The translations under genes and the position numbers were made by a program. Below, piece after piece: positions 44,024-54,117 of a stretch of 64,000 nt of DNA (its first letter is position 1; every line of letters begins with the position of its first letter). This stretch comes from Aurelia coerulea (taxonomy: Eukaryota; Cnidaria; Scyphozoa; Semaeostomeae; Ulmaridae): the NCBI GenBank assembly GCA_039566865.1, contig CM076949.1, positions 21,552,501 through 21,616,500 on the forward strand, read 5' to 3'. The notes under the pieces are model-generated. The model saw only the letters and a list, made by a program, of their open reading frames with translations. It did not search any database and had not been told where the DNA came from.

Positions 44024-45054
44024 AGGAAATCTGGTGTTCCACAGGGTTCAGTTCTTGGACCTTTACTGTTCAATCTATTTATTAATGATTTCATATACGC
44101 GATCGAGAACTCACAAGTTTGCAACTTTGCCGATGACAACACTATCTACTCATGTGAAGATAGCATAGATAACATTTTGAGATCCCTCAAAGGAGACATA
44201 AATAATGCCTTAAAATGGTTCAAGGACAACCGAATGGTAGCTAACCCAGACAAGTTTCAGGTTATTTTCATGGGTCTTGAAAAGGGTCAAAAAGTGAGCC
44301 TTGAAATAAATGGTCAACCTATCAAGACAACCGATGAGGTTAAACTCCTTGGAATAACGATTGACTCAAAGCTACAGTTTCATAATCATGTTGAAGGTAT
44401 TTGCAAAAAGGCAAGTCAAAAAGTAAAGGCGTTCTCTCGTATTGCTGGGTTTCTACAAAAGGATAAAGCAAACATACTATACAAAACTTTCATAAAGTCA
44501 GCCTTTAACTATTGTCCACTGATATGGATGTTTTGTGGTAAAACAACTAACAACAGAATAAACCGGCTACATAAGCGTGCCTTGAGAGTTCTCCATGGCG
44601 ATTATACATCTACCTTTGAAGAACTACTGGCAAGGTCGGAAGAGATAACGATCCATTGTAGCAATCTGCAAAAGCTAATGGTCGAAATATACGAATGCAC
44701 CAATTTCATTAGTCCTTCTATTTTGTCAGAGTTTTTCGCAACGAAAGAAATCACATATGACCTAAGAATAAAGAATCTACTCCAGGTGCCAAAAGTTAAG
44801 ACATCGTCATATGGACAAAGTTCCCTATCGTTCAGAGGTAGTATACTTTGGAACACTTTGTCAGACAACATAAAATCCGCACAAAATACAAAACAGTTTA
44901 AAACAATGATCAAAAATTGGAAGGGAGAACAATGCCGATGCAACATTTGTAAATAGGGTTTGTAATTAGATAGTTGGTTTTTATTGGTTTGTATTAACTA
45001 GACATTTCACCAACTGTAAATAAATGAATTATTATTATTATTATTATTATTATT
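44024..45054 (+). pseudogene. 5'-truncated LINE (RT domain) with (ATT)n tail
   Basis: From 44025 the frame reads '[20 protein letters not shown]', '[12 protein letters not shown]', then runs through '[19 protein letters not shown]' and 'RLHKRALRVLHGDY' to the stop after 'CRCNIC' at 44956. The 3' UTR is about 70 bp and ends with an (ATT)n run at 45029-45054. The endonuclease and the first half of RT are absent, so it is a dead-on-arrival copy. It is of the same broad group as the LINEs in PTRH2 intron 1. Confidence 0.93.
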
Positions 45055-45170
45055 GGGACTGGTCGGCATTCAGGAGGAAGGCACTACTCTTACTTTAATT
45101 TTTAATGCTTTAGATTTTATTCTATGATCATATTATCGGTGAATTTAATTTTCATGCTCAATCTGTACTG

Positions 45171-45407
45171 TCCAAAGACTTTTGAGGAGGTAGTGTTGAG
45201 GCTGCACGCCCGGCTGCACACAGGCTATGAACCCAGGCTGACTTCCAAAATTGGCGGATCTCTTACGCGGGTGTTACTGTATTCAACTTGAAATTTCCAA
45301 AGACTTTTGAGGTGGTAGTGTTGGGGCTGCACGCAGGCTAGAACCCAGGCTGACTTCAAAATTGGAGGTTCTCTTACGCGGGTGTCACTTTGTTCAGCTT
45401 GAAATTT
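45171..45407. repeat. Two-copy tandem duplication, about 118 bp
   Basis: 'caaagacttttgaggaggtag', 'ggctgcacgc', 'aacccaggctgactt' and 'tcttacgcgggtgt' occur twice in order about 118 bp apart, just downstream of the F-box gene on the minus strand. Confidence 0.85.
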
Positions 45408-47212
45408 TAGAGAATTTGCGTCCTTTTGTGGCATGTTGAAATAGCAATACCAAATTTTACAAAAGAAATTATCTAATATCAAATGCAAATCTAATCGTAA
45501 ATATCGCATGATGTTATGTTGCAATACGGAAGTGATTGAATAAGTTTGACAAATTTTGGTTTGGGAATCGCTCTCGGATTTTTTAACACTAAGTGTTGTA
45601 AATGTGGCAGTTTGGTACCTAGCTTTTCATAAGGAGCATAAAACTTGTCCCCCAACTTGTCGAAATACAACTCCAAGTTACTGAGCTTTTGACATCCTTC
45701 AAGAATAGATTCTACACTATCTTCTAGTTCTCTCGTGTCACAAGTATCGATCATTTGCATTCCGGCACTAACCTGTAACTTTAGATTCTTCAGATTTCTG
45801 CAGTTGGCACCAATTGCATTCACAATTTTATGACATTCATGTCCATTTTCACAAAAATCTAAACGGAGACTTTGTAGATTCATCCCACATCTTTTGATAA
45901 GTTCACAAAGCGTTTCTTCAGTTTCATGTCTATCGGAAATAAACACAATATCAAGTTCTGTTAATTTTTCCAAATGTCCGAATAAATGTAATAATCCATC
46001 CATCGTATCCACATACAAAATCAATGATTTAAGGTTTTTGCATTTCTCCAAAATGGCATCTCCAATTTCCCTAGAGAAATAACACTGAAAATGTTTCAGC
46101 TGAGCCCCATAGGCAGAAATTTGTTTAAAGAGGTAGCAATGTGGATATTCGTATTCACGGCATCCATCTATATCAGTGATGTGTGGGCAGTGTTTAATAA
46201 GGTCATCGTCATCATAATCAACATCAGTGTCACCTTCACAGTAGAGCATAAGCCTTAGATGACATTTCTCCAAGAAGCGTAAATTCCCATTTTTAATGTA
46301 AGGTACCATCATATCTTTTTGGCCGCGAAGCTCTATGAGTTTACTGCTTGTTATCAAACTTCCAAAAAAATCGTTGCTTAATAATTGTTTAACAGCTGTA
46401 CGGGCATCACGCAAGAGCGCTAATGATTTGAGCCTAGGAAAGCTCAGGCGCCCCTTGCAGGCAATGATGCCCTGGATCTTTGAGACAGAAACCTCGAGCA
46501 TTGGCAACATGTGGGGGGTGAAAGGCTTAGCGGATCGGTGTATTTTGTTGATTATAAGAAGCGGATTTTGTATTTATCCATTTTACAAAACGGATTTTCG
46601 TATTTTGTTTTCTTGACGGATCACGTATTTTTCCGATATCCTAAGGCGTATTTCGGACTTAACTAGATTGTCTTAAACGTATTTTTGGATCCTTTCTCCC
46701 CGGTGCAAAGTAAAATGACTAAAAGAGGAAAAAGAGAAAAGAGGACAAGTATGAAGCTAAATGCTATAAGAGGGAACAGAAAAATTTCCCAGAACTGTTC
46801 TTTTTTGCCGAAATGGGCTCAACGAAAGTGGTATCATCTTGCTTAAAGTATCTGTGTCAACGACCAAAATATCTATGTGGCCCACAGCGAAGGAACTAGC
46901 ATTAATCTTGCTACCCACTCCCATTAAATTTTTCCTTTGTGCTAAGAAGTGTAATTAATGAAGAAATTCATCTTTTCGCTGGCAGCAAAGTAGAGGGGTT
47001 TGCCAAGATGGGCCAGCTGAGCATGTAAATTCAAACAGCCCATTGGTATATGTGTAGAATTTGCTACTGTGGTGTATGCCTGTGTGATGATGCCCAGTCA
47101 AATTTCGTGAAGCTGATCACACCTCTCAACGAGACAGCAAATTTGCTTGACGCTATTGGCAAGCCTTACAATGCTATTTTCCGTCCACGAGAAAGGACAG
47201 TCATACTCCAAC

Positions 47213-48837
47213 ATGGCACTGTCAGAAGAAGCATCCAACAAAGTGCAGCAGTGGAAGCAAGTTCTTATGGACTTTGAAAGAGCAGTCAGTTCTACAGAGC
47301 ATTTACCAAACACCCCAAATGAACGTCAGGGACAGGGTGTTCAACCCAGAAGAAATGTGCGTAGACCCAGACCAAAACTCTTGGGTTTGACGCAGACCCA
47401 GAATATTGAAAGCAATTTTGTGATCGACCCGACATTTTAAATGATACTCTTAGACCCAGAACGTCACAATAGACTAATGTAGTATTTTCTCAGTCAGATA
47501 TTTGTTTAACTAAAAACAGCCTGTTACGGTGACCTTCAGTAGACATGATTGATTTGGTAATAATTTTGCATTTTGAAACAGTTTTCATAACATCCACCAA
47601 TGCTGTGATCCGTGTTCTGCAATGTGGGCTACCCATCGCGATCCTTGAACAAATGATGCAAGATGAAAATGAGCACTCTCTGGAACATTGCAACAATTTG
47701 CTCTGATGCTTTTGCTTCAAATATGAGCGTCGTGTCATATTTTCATTAACATTGCACCCGCCGGGCAAGATGACCAGTTTTGATGAATCAGAAACATTCA
47801 CCACCGAAAGCGAGTAAGAAGTTATCTGATTTACATGATGACTGTTACAAAACTATCAAGGTTACCTTGTCATTAATGAGCTAAATGGCAAGAATGATAT
47901 TGGGAGATGCATTCTAAGCCAAAGTAAAGGGCGTGGCCCCAAAAAATTTTCTGAGGGCTTCGCCCCCAGACCCCCTTCATTTCCATGTGCCACCACTTGA
48001 TTTACCCTTGCCACGCTGCTTATGGGTACTGCAGTTTATTGGAATTTACCTAATTTATACAAAAGAAATAGTCCGCAACCACTTTATCTGGATTTGCGCT
48101 GTCTTGCCCCCACGTGTTCCTAATTTCAGGCATTTTCAGTTGATCAAGAACAACACGCTGTTTTTATCGGTTCCGTGAAGATTGTATCAAACTCTTATTT
48201 TTTTCAAGAAAACCCAAACTTCACCTTTCTGTAGACCCAAAATCAAAGAGCCTAAATAGTAACAGACCTGAAAAAATTTACCCTGGACCCAAAAATTATG
48301 GGTAGACCCAACTCGAAAAGTGCCTTGGGTCTGACTTGGACACCCCGTTCAGGGAATGGCTTCTGCTTCTACAATAAAGTCAGTAGATATTCTAGTTTGG
48401 GGTTTACAGAGGTTAGACTCTATATTGTCATCTTTTGAAATTTTTGGCACGAATATTCGCAGCTGCATGATGTTAGATGTGGAACATCTACATTCAACAA
48501 GCCATATCAAACATCCGCTACCATCAAAAAAAGAATACTGTAGGGATTTTGGCAATACCATCAAAGACAGTATCAAACGCTTGTCATCTTCGACTTTACC
48601 ATTACATAAGTGAGAATGACGCCTGCACGTATGGTGCTGCTGTGCATCAGAAACGTCAGAGGACAACTCGTCAAGAAACGACAATTGGCCAAATATGGCA
48701 CTATGCCAGAAATGATGTATCAAAGAAAGCTAGTCATCACGGAGAAAACTAACTTTGCAAGTGGTAAAAATGCAATGGTTGATGCAGAGCAAACTGACAA
48801 CACTGAAAACGAAATTGAAGAAACTGAACTCGAGTAA
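47213..48837 (+). pseudogene. Unidentified protein of the 46511-49101 transposon
   Basis: The frame starts 'MALSEEASNKVQQWKQVLMD', runs to 'NTPNERQG' at 47332, is interrupted by a hAT element, and resumes in the same frame at 'MASASTIKSVDILVWG' near 48356. It then reads 'MMLDVEHLHSTSHIKHPLPS', 'KKEYCRDFGNTIKDS' and stops at 48613. Other frames downstream hold 'YGAAVHQ' and 'GTMPEMMYQRKLV', ending at 48837 with an acidic tail, so the 3' part has at least one frameshift. The pattern reminds me of long uncharacterised proteins in invertebrate genomes, but I cannot verify that. No known transposase triad is visible. The start could be further upstream, since the frame is open to 47147. Confidence 0.5.
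47333..48347. mobile_element. hAT-like element nested in the 2.6-kb transposon
   Basis: Ends CAGGGTGTTCAA and TTGGACACCCCG form an imperfect inverted repeat; both subterminal regions are rich in 'gacccaga' or 'agaccca'. It is flanked by GTCAGGGA (47325-47332) and TTCAGGGA (48348-48355), an 8-bp TSD with one mismatch. Removing it restores the host element's reading frame. The 47880-48020 stretch resembles 33290-33400 inverted. Confidence 0.8.
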
Positions 48838-49668
48838 GATCCAAGTACTGACGAAGACGATGAAGATGCAACAAATTCTGAGCTCGACACAAGGTCAACG
48901 TTTCTGGTCGGAGTTTCCACTCGATGAGGGAGAGCTGTGAAAATTAATAGCAACTATAGTGTATATCATGAATGTTAATGACCAGTGATATTAAAAAATT
49001 CACGGATTTTCGTATTTCATCGAAAAAATTAGCGGATTTTCGTATTTGTTCATCAAAAGTAGGCGTCTTTGCGTATTTCAATACCCCCTTTCACCCCCCA
49101 CCAACATAATACGGTTTGTTTCTACATCAATGTAGATGACCTGTATCGTTTCTTGATTCCGGATTATTGCCTCGACGATTCTTTCAAAATAAACACTCTT
49201 AACCCATGCTGGCAAATTACGTATCGTTATTCGCAAAGTTTTTATCTCTGTTTGACTTAACAATAATTCTGTTAGGCTCTCAGTATCAAGATGATAATTG
49301 TCAACATTCAACGTTTCGATTTTGTTCGTAAGTTTGCACAACTTTGGTATCAGTTGTTTCATTTCCTTATCTGCTGGGTCATTCTCACTTCGAAACCATA
49401 CTTTCTCAACTCCCCAAATATTATCACGTTCCCTCATACGACTTCCATCGTCAATCCATCGTAAGTTTTCTTCCACCCATCTGCCACCAAACGGCATACT
49501 TGCATCGATCTTGACATTCTTTAAATTATACCCGATAACTTCATTCCAATGGGCACAAACGAATCCACTATTTATCTTGTCTCTGAGTGGCAAAAGCCCA
49601 AATATTATCTCCAGTATCTCTGGTGGAAGACGCCCAAAATTCGCATTCGCCTGGCCAGCATTCGCCAT

Positions 49669-50699
49669 GTTTTGTACTGTTTTGTGAACAAGGAAATAAA
49701 ATACGAGTCGAGTTTGTCGTCAATCAGACAACCAGACAATCATGAGATGTTTGTGGCTATCTTGAAAACATGGAATTTGGCATACTCGAATGGAATACTG
49801 GAATGTCATGAAATATTGGAATACAGATTTATATTTCATGGGGTACTTAAATGGCTTTATATCATGGAGTTTCGATAGTCTGCAGAGATCATGCGGGCTT
49901 AAATTTTGTCACGACTGTGAAGCTCTTCCTCTGCTAATAAATTATGTAATTGCTGCCAATGCAGCAAGATATTAGGAGGGGGCAGTGGGGGCAAATAATC
50001 AAGGGCAAGGGCACATCTGCTTCCTAAGGAAGCCTACTTCAAAAATAGTCGAACTATGCTTCAAATAAAGCATTTATTTCAAATGAAATTTACCTCAAAG
50101 ATTCCACATTTGAAATAAATTTTCTGGTAGAGTAACCCCCTGTTGTTGCACGTTGGGTACAAGTATGATTTATGTGACTTATCTGTTAGTTAAACTGTTC
50201 CACGTGCAATACCATCAGGATCTTCACTTATTTTATCTCTCCTATTTCCCCTGGCATTAGAATTGGATGTCATCAAAAGTCCGAAACTAAATATCCAGGG
50301 CCGTCGAGAGCCAGCTCGGCTCGGCCCTGGAGCGATTCTTAGGATCGGGCCTCCAGGGGAAGAAAATTTTCCGGGACACGCCCTTCAGACTCTCAGGGAA
50401 ACACCCTTTTTAAGAAAGCTAGTTTAGAAAAATTATTTAGATATTCCATGAAAAGTTATTAAAGGAAGCGGTATTTACGGTAAACAACGAAGAGATTCGC
50501 TTTACGAGGTGTTACGAGGTGACTTTGAAAGCACGGACACAAAACTTTTAAACATAGCCATAAGAAAACTATTTTCATTTTTTATGTCTATGTTTCAAGG
50601 CAGGTAGATAGCCATAAAAGTTGCTGTAAAGAGACTTTACAGCTATAACTAATTTTTGTCGAACGATATTTTTACGGGCCTCTTCGATGAGGCCCGGGC
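49669..50699. other. No supported gene; possible F-box gene promoter
   Basis: Upstream flank of the split F-box gene. Contains 'ggaatactggaatgtcatg' type short repeats near 49780-49830 and unclassified AT-rich sequence. No exon is supported. Confidence 0.5.
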
Positions 50700-50702
50700 C
50701 CC

Positions 50703-51018
50703 GGACCTTTTACCCGGAGGGGGTACTTGACTAGGGAAGTGACGGGGGTGTGAGGAAACCTCTCCACACCTTGCACCCTGTCGCATAAAAAATGGGCGAA
50801 AAGAATACCCTGTCGCATAAAAATGTTGCCTCTCAAAAACAGAGTGGAACGCGATTTTTGCTTGTGATACCCTGTCGCATAATTTTCTTACCTATTATAA
50901 TACCCTGTTGCATAATTTTCGTCAGAAAAGAACACCCTGTCGCATAATTATTACCGCAAAAGGACACCCTATTGAGCGGCACATCCCGCCAGGTCAAGTA
51001 TGGGAGTGCCCCCCCCCC
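50703..51018. mobile_element. Foldback with 'accctgtcgcata' repeats
   Basis: Outer ends 'cggagggggtacttgac' and 'gtcaagtatgggagtgcccc' are inverted. 'gaccttttac' flanks both sides and may be the target duplication. Inside, 'accctgtcgcata' or a close variant recurs about six times at irregular spacing. It is not CRISPR-like: the spacing varies and the spacers are related. Confidence 0.7.
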
Positions 51019-51193
51019 GGGACCTTTTACCTCCCTAACGGTCCTGTAAATATCAGCATTCTGAGATGAATCATGTAAAGCGTTGCCTGTCATAGGAAAT
51101 CTAGAATACGACGTCTTCTTGTTGTACATCAAACAGACCCAACGATAAAGCGAATAGATGACCTATAGGTATAGAAATCACAACTAAATTATT

Positions 51194-51846
51194 CAGGGGC
51201 GGGCAAATACTGTAAAAAATATTTGACCCTATGTTTGTCCAAAGAAATTGGAAAAATAATCAGTTGTTATATCAAGCAGTGCGACTTTCCTCCTCGAAAC
51301 AACCAGTTTTTGGGACAAGGTGAAATTTGAATATCAATCTTACAATTCCATCAGTTTCTCACAAAAATCAAGTTTTATAACCTCCTATCTCATCAGAACA
51401 GAATCATAAAGTTTACCTGTAAGCTGGTTCTACCTTTGTCCGCCAAATTTAATCGCAAAAGACCAGTATCTCAAATTTTTGCATAACTGGTTCTACCTTT
51501 GTCCGCCAAATTTACCGAAAAAAGACAAGAAATTCCAATTTTTCACCAAAGCAATCCTACCATTGTCCGGCAACCGGTTTTGGGACACTTGTACTTTCAT
51601 GGCTACAATTACCACTTGCTTTCGAAAACAGTAGTTGGTCGAAACTACCGGTTTTTTGGGACAAACATCGTCATTGATACATTATGTTAAAATTTTCCGT
51701 CAAGTTGAAGAAACATAACAGCGGAAATTTGCCATAAAAAACAACCAGTTTTTGGGAGAAAGGTGGTGCAAATTTGTTAAGTGAACTACGGGTTTTTGGA
51801 CAAAAAAAGGTAGGACCATACTCCCAGTGTGACATGCCCGCCCTTG
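51194..51846. mobile_element. hAT-like MITE with internal phrase repeats
   Basis: Ends CAGGGGCGGGCA and TGCCCGCCCTTG are inverted with one mismatch. The interior repeats 'tggttctacctttgtccgcc' and 'accagtttttggga' several times, partly in inverse orientation. No clean TSD found. Confidence 0.6.
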
Positions 51847-51848
51847 AA

Positions 51849-52239
51849 ACACCCCCGTCTAAGTGCCCCGGTGAGAGGTTAGATATTCACCGGGGTCCTA
51901 GTGACCGATATATATGGTCAAATTTCACCGGGGAGTTCCAATAACGAGGACGGCATGATTATTGGTGGGGTACTGATTCTACGATGAAATATTTTCTCAA
52001 AATTCTCCCCGGGATTCGCCAATTAGCAGCTGAGGTTTCAATCGAGGTTTCAATTGTGAGTCATTTTATACCGGGGAGATTTACGTCTTGTCCGGGGATA
52101 CCCTGGGTACCAGCCTCTCTAACGTTAAAAACATTAGAGAGGCTTGTACCCAGGGTAGTCCGGGGACCTATTTTGCTAAAATATTTTCACCGAGGAAATC
52201 ACCGGGGTAGAGTGTACCGGGGCACTTAGACGAGGGTGT
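51849..52239. mobile_element. Foldback MITE with 'ccgggg' motifs
   Basis: The left end 'acacccccgtctaagtgccc' is mirrored by 'gggcacttagacgagggtgt'. 'caccgggg' recurs along both arms. The centre contains a near-perfect hairpin (52097-52158) with 'taccctgggtac' and 'gtacccagggta' around 'agcctctctaa'/'ttagagaggct'. Confidence 0.85.
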
Positions 52240-52639
52240 CTTGATTATTCGAGTACATTCAATCAAAATAATATTGCAAGTAGCAAACTCAAAGAAGAAT
52301 AATATTAGGTAGTAGGTTGGTTTGCCTATCAAGTGTTCAGCGAAAGAGCTACGAACAGAAGGTTACCGTTTATCGCAGGGAACTAGTAATATAGAGGAAA
52401 CGTTTGGCTTGAAATCTACCATGGTTTTTCTTCTGGTTTTTTGATGGTCTAGAGTAACGCCCAGTTCCACATACGAATTGCAGAATTCATTAGCTGAAGA
52501 ACTTAGACCTTGGGAATTGGCCCATATCATAAGCAGTGTAGGGAATCAAGGATGCATTTCCCATGCATTTTGATGGTTGCATTATCAAGAACTGTTATGT
52601 GCAAGTCATGCAAAAGCATCGGCGCAGGGGAAGCTAAAA

Positions 52640-52795
52640 TTTGGGGGGGGGGCTGCCCGACAAAAATCCTTTGTTTGAGACACTTTTGCCCGACTTGAGG
52701 CGGATTTCTGCCCGATTATGGCTGATTTTTGCAAATTTTTCTGACGTTGGGGGGGGCTGCAGCCCCCTAGCCCCCTGTCTCCTACGCCTATGTGC
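52640..52795. repeat. Short G-rich ended fragment
   Basis: 'ttgggggggggctgcccgac' at one end and 'ggggggctgcagccccctag' then 'tcctacgcctatgtgc' at the other suggest one end of a hAT-like MITE, with 'tgcccga' repeated three times. The other boundary is not clear. Confidence 0.4.
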
Positions 52796-53305
52796 AAAAT
52801 TGGAAAACCAAAACTTGAGGAACCTGACTGAAAGACTGAAAATGAATCAAATGTATAAGTTGAGTGTTTTATCTTAAGACGTGAAAACTTCAAAGGCTAT
52901 GAAGATAAAGGGGGTACAAAGACCAGCATGCTTTGCGCAAAATGAAGGACTTGATCTGCACAGCTTCCAGAATAACTGACTGGACGAAATTTAGAAAAAC
53001 ATAAACAAACAATGGCAAAGGCTGCTGATCTTTGCACTCCCTTTAAATTCAGTTTACAAACTTCAGTGTCAGACCCATCAATGATAAATGATAATTTTCA
53101 TGTAATTTGAAAGCAAACAGTGCAAAATTTACAATTCTAGGCCCGTGAAATCAAACTTTGATTGCGATATTCTCAATTCCTCATTTTTTCAGAGATCTAA
53201 ATTTGGGACAAGCAGCCAGGGCATTGTAGACTGTAGAAACATGATAGACTGATTGCAAGTTCGTAGTTATTGCTATTAATAGGCTGATGGACGCTATAAC
53301 TACGA
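52796..53305. other. No supported gene
   Basis: Unclassified AT-rich sequence between two repeats; nothing recognisable on either strand. Confidence 0.5.
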
Positions 53306-53743
53306 CTCATGGACTTTCACATTGAAAATTGGGACGAAATTGTTTCCCTCGATTTCATGTCCGATAGTTCCGATATGGAAACCGAATAGCAACGCTGTAC
53401 GAAAAGGCGAGTAATGGCGTTGGGCGTAAATTGTCAGCTCAAACCCCAGATAATAAAACGCCTCGAAATTCAAGTTTTGAGTGACGTTAGCAATGAACAA
53501 AAGCCACAAGTATTCGCATGAATGTTTCTTTAATCTAAGAATTGACAAACCTTTCAGTTTCAACAAGAATTTCCTCATTTTGAAGGCAATCTTCATCTAG
53601 CAATAGTGCACGCCAACACGTCACAGCTCCTGAAATTCCCCAACTACCAAAAAGAGGCCATTAACCTCGTTTCAAAGGGCACAGAAAAATCTGTGCGCTC
53701 ATTGTTTATTTTCGTCCCACTTTTTGATGTGAAAGTCCATAAG
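53306..53743. mobile_element. Foldback element
   Basis: 'ctcatggactttcacattg', 'gggacgaaa' and 'atttc' on the left are mirrored by 'tttcgtcccac' and 'gatgtgaaagtccataag' on the right. The arms are about 60 bp with diverged extensions. Non-coding. Confidence 0.65.
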
Positions 53744-53765
53744 TCCCAGTTTGAGCAAAAATATA

Positions 53766-53808
53766 TTGTTGTTGTTGTTGTTGTCATTGCTGTTGCTGTT
53801 GTTGTTGC
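53766..53808. repeat. (GTT)n microsatellite
   Basis: About 13 GTT or near-GTT units ('gttgttgttgttgtcattgctgttgctgttgttg' in part). Confidence 0.95.
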
Positions 53809-54117
53809 GATAACTGGGACTACTTCGTGAGTCTAGAAACATGAAACTTTACAACATTACTGACATTGGATTAGAGTGTGATCTGAATTTTGCAAAAAAA
53901 ATCAACATGGCGGCTGTTTTTGCGAAAAAACTTTTCCTGATTAATTAGACAGATTCTGCTCAATTCAGACCACAAAGAATGCAAGAATGCAAAGTTACAC
54001 ATACTGTGCAAATTTCATCATGATGTCTAATGGAGATATCTTAGTCCCTAGATTTTGACTACCATGTCCGATAATTTGCGTAAATTAGCATAATTGTACA
54101 AAATTAAAGATTTTTCA

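Larger units (their letters stand above)
46511..49101. mobile_element. 2.6-kb DNA transposon, 15-bp TIR, 6-bp TSD
   Basis: Ends GTGGGGGGTGAAAGG and CCTTTCACCCCCCAC are exact inverted repeats, flanked by CAACAT on both sides (46505-46510 and 49102-49107). Near both ends the motif CGGATTTTCGTATTT recurs in the same orientation: about five degenerate copies within 46530-46690 and three within 48995-49080. Such subterminal repeats are typical of transposase binding sites. It carries a protein remnant (47213-48837) and a nested hAT element (47333-48347). Six-bp duplications are known for few DNA-transposon superfamilies (for example IS3EU and Dada); I cannot assign it. Confidence 0.9.
45491..49668 (-). 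pseudogene. F-box/leucine-rich-repeat gene split by a transposon
   Basis: F-box proteins hold substrates for SCF ubiquitin ligases. The N-terminal part (49668-49102) starts 'MANAGQANANFGRLPPEI' and has an F-box with 'LPPEILEIIFGLLPLRDKI' and 'GFVCAHWNEVI' at about residues 14-46. The C-terminal part (46504-45491) has irregular leucine-rich repeats ('CKNLKSLILYVD', 'CRNLKNLKLQV', 'CQKLSNLELYF'). The 2591-bp element at 46511-49101 lies between them, flanked by CAACAT. Removing it plus one CAACAT joins 'NRIML' to 'PMLEV' in frame, and the joint aligns with the paralogue at 54118-55805. The intact gene would have 526 codons and no introns. I know no specific orthologue. As it stands translation would stop inside the element. 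Confidence 0.88.

Noticed and set aside
47050..47277. 75-codon ORF upstream of the transposon protein
   Set aside because: It is in a different frame from the better-supported protein and has no recognisable domain.
50766..50990. CRISPR-like repeats of 'accctgtcgcata'
   Set aside because: Spacing is irregular and the intervening sequences are related to each other; the block is inside a foldback element.
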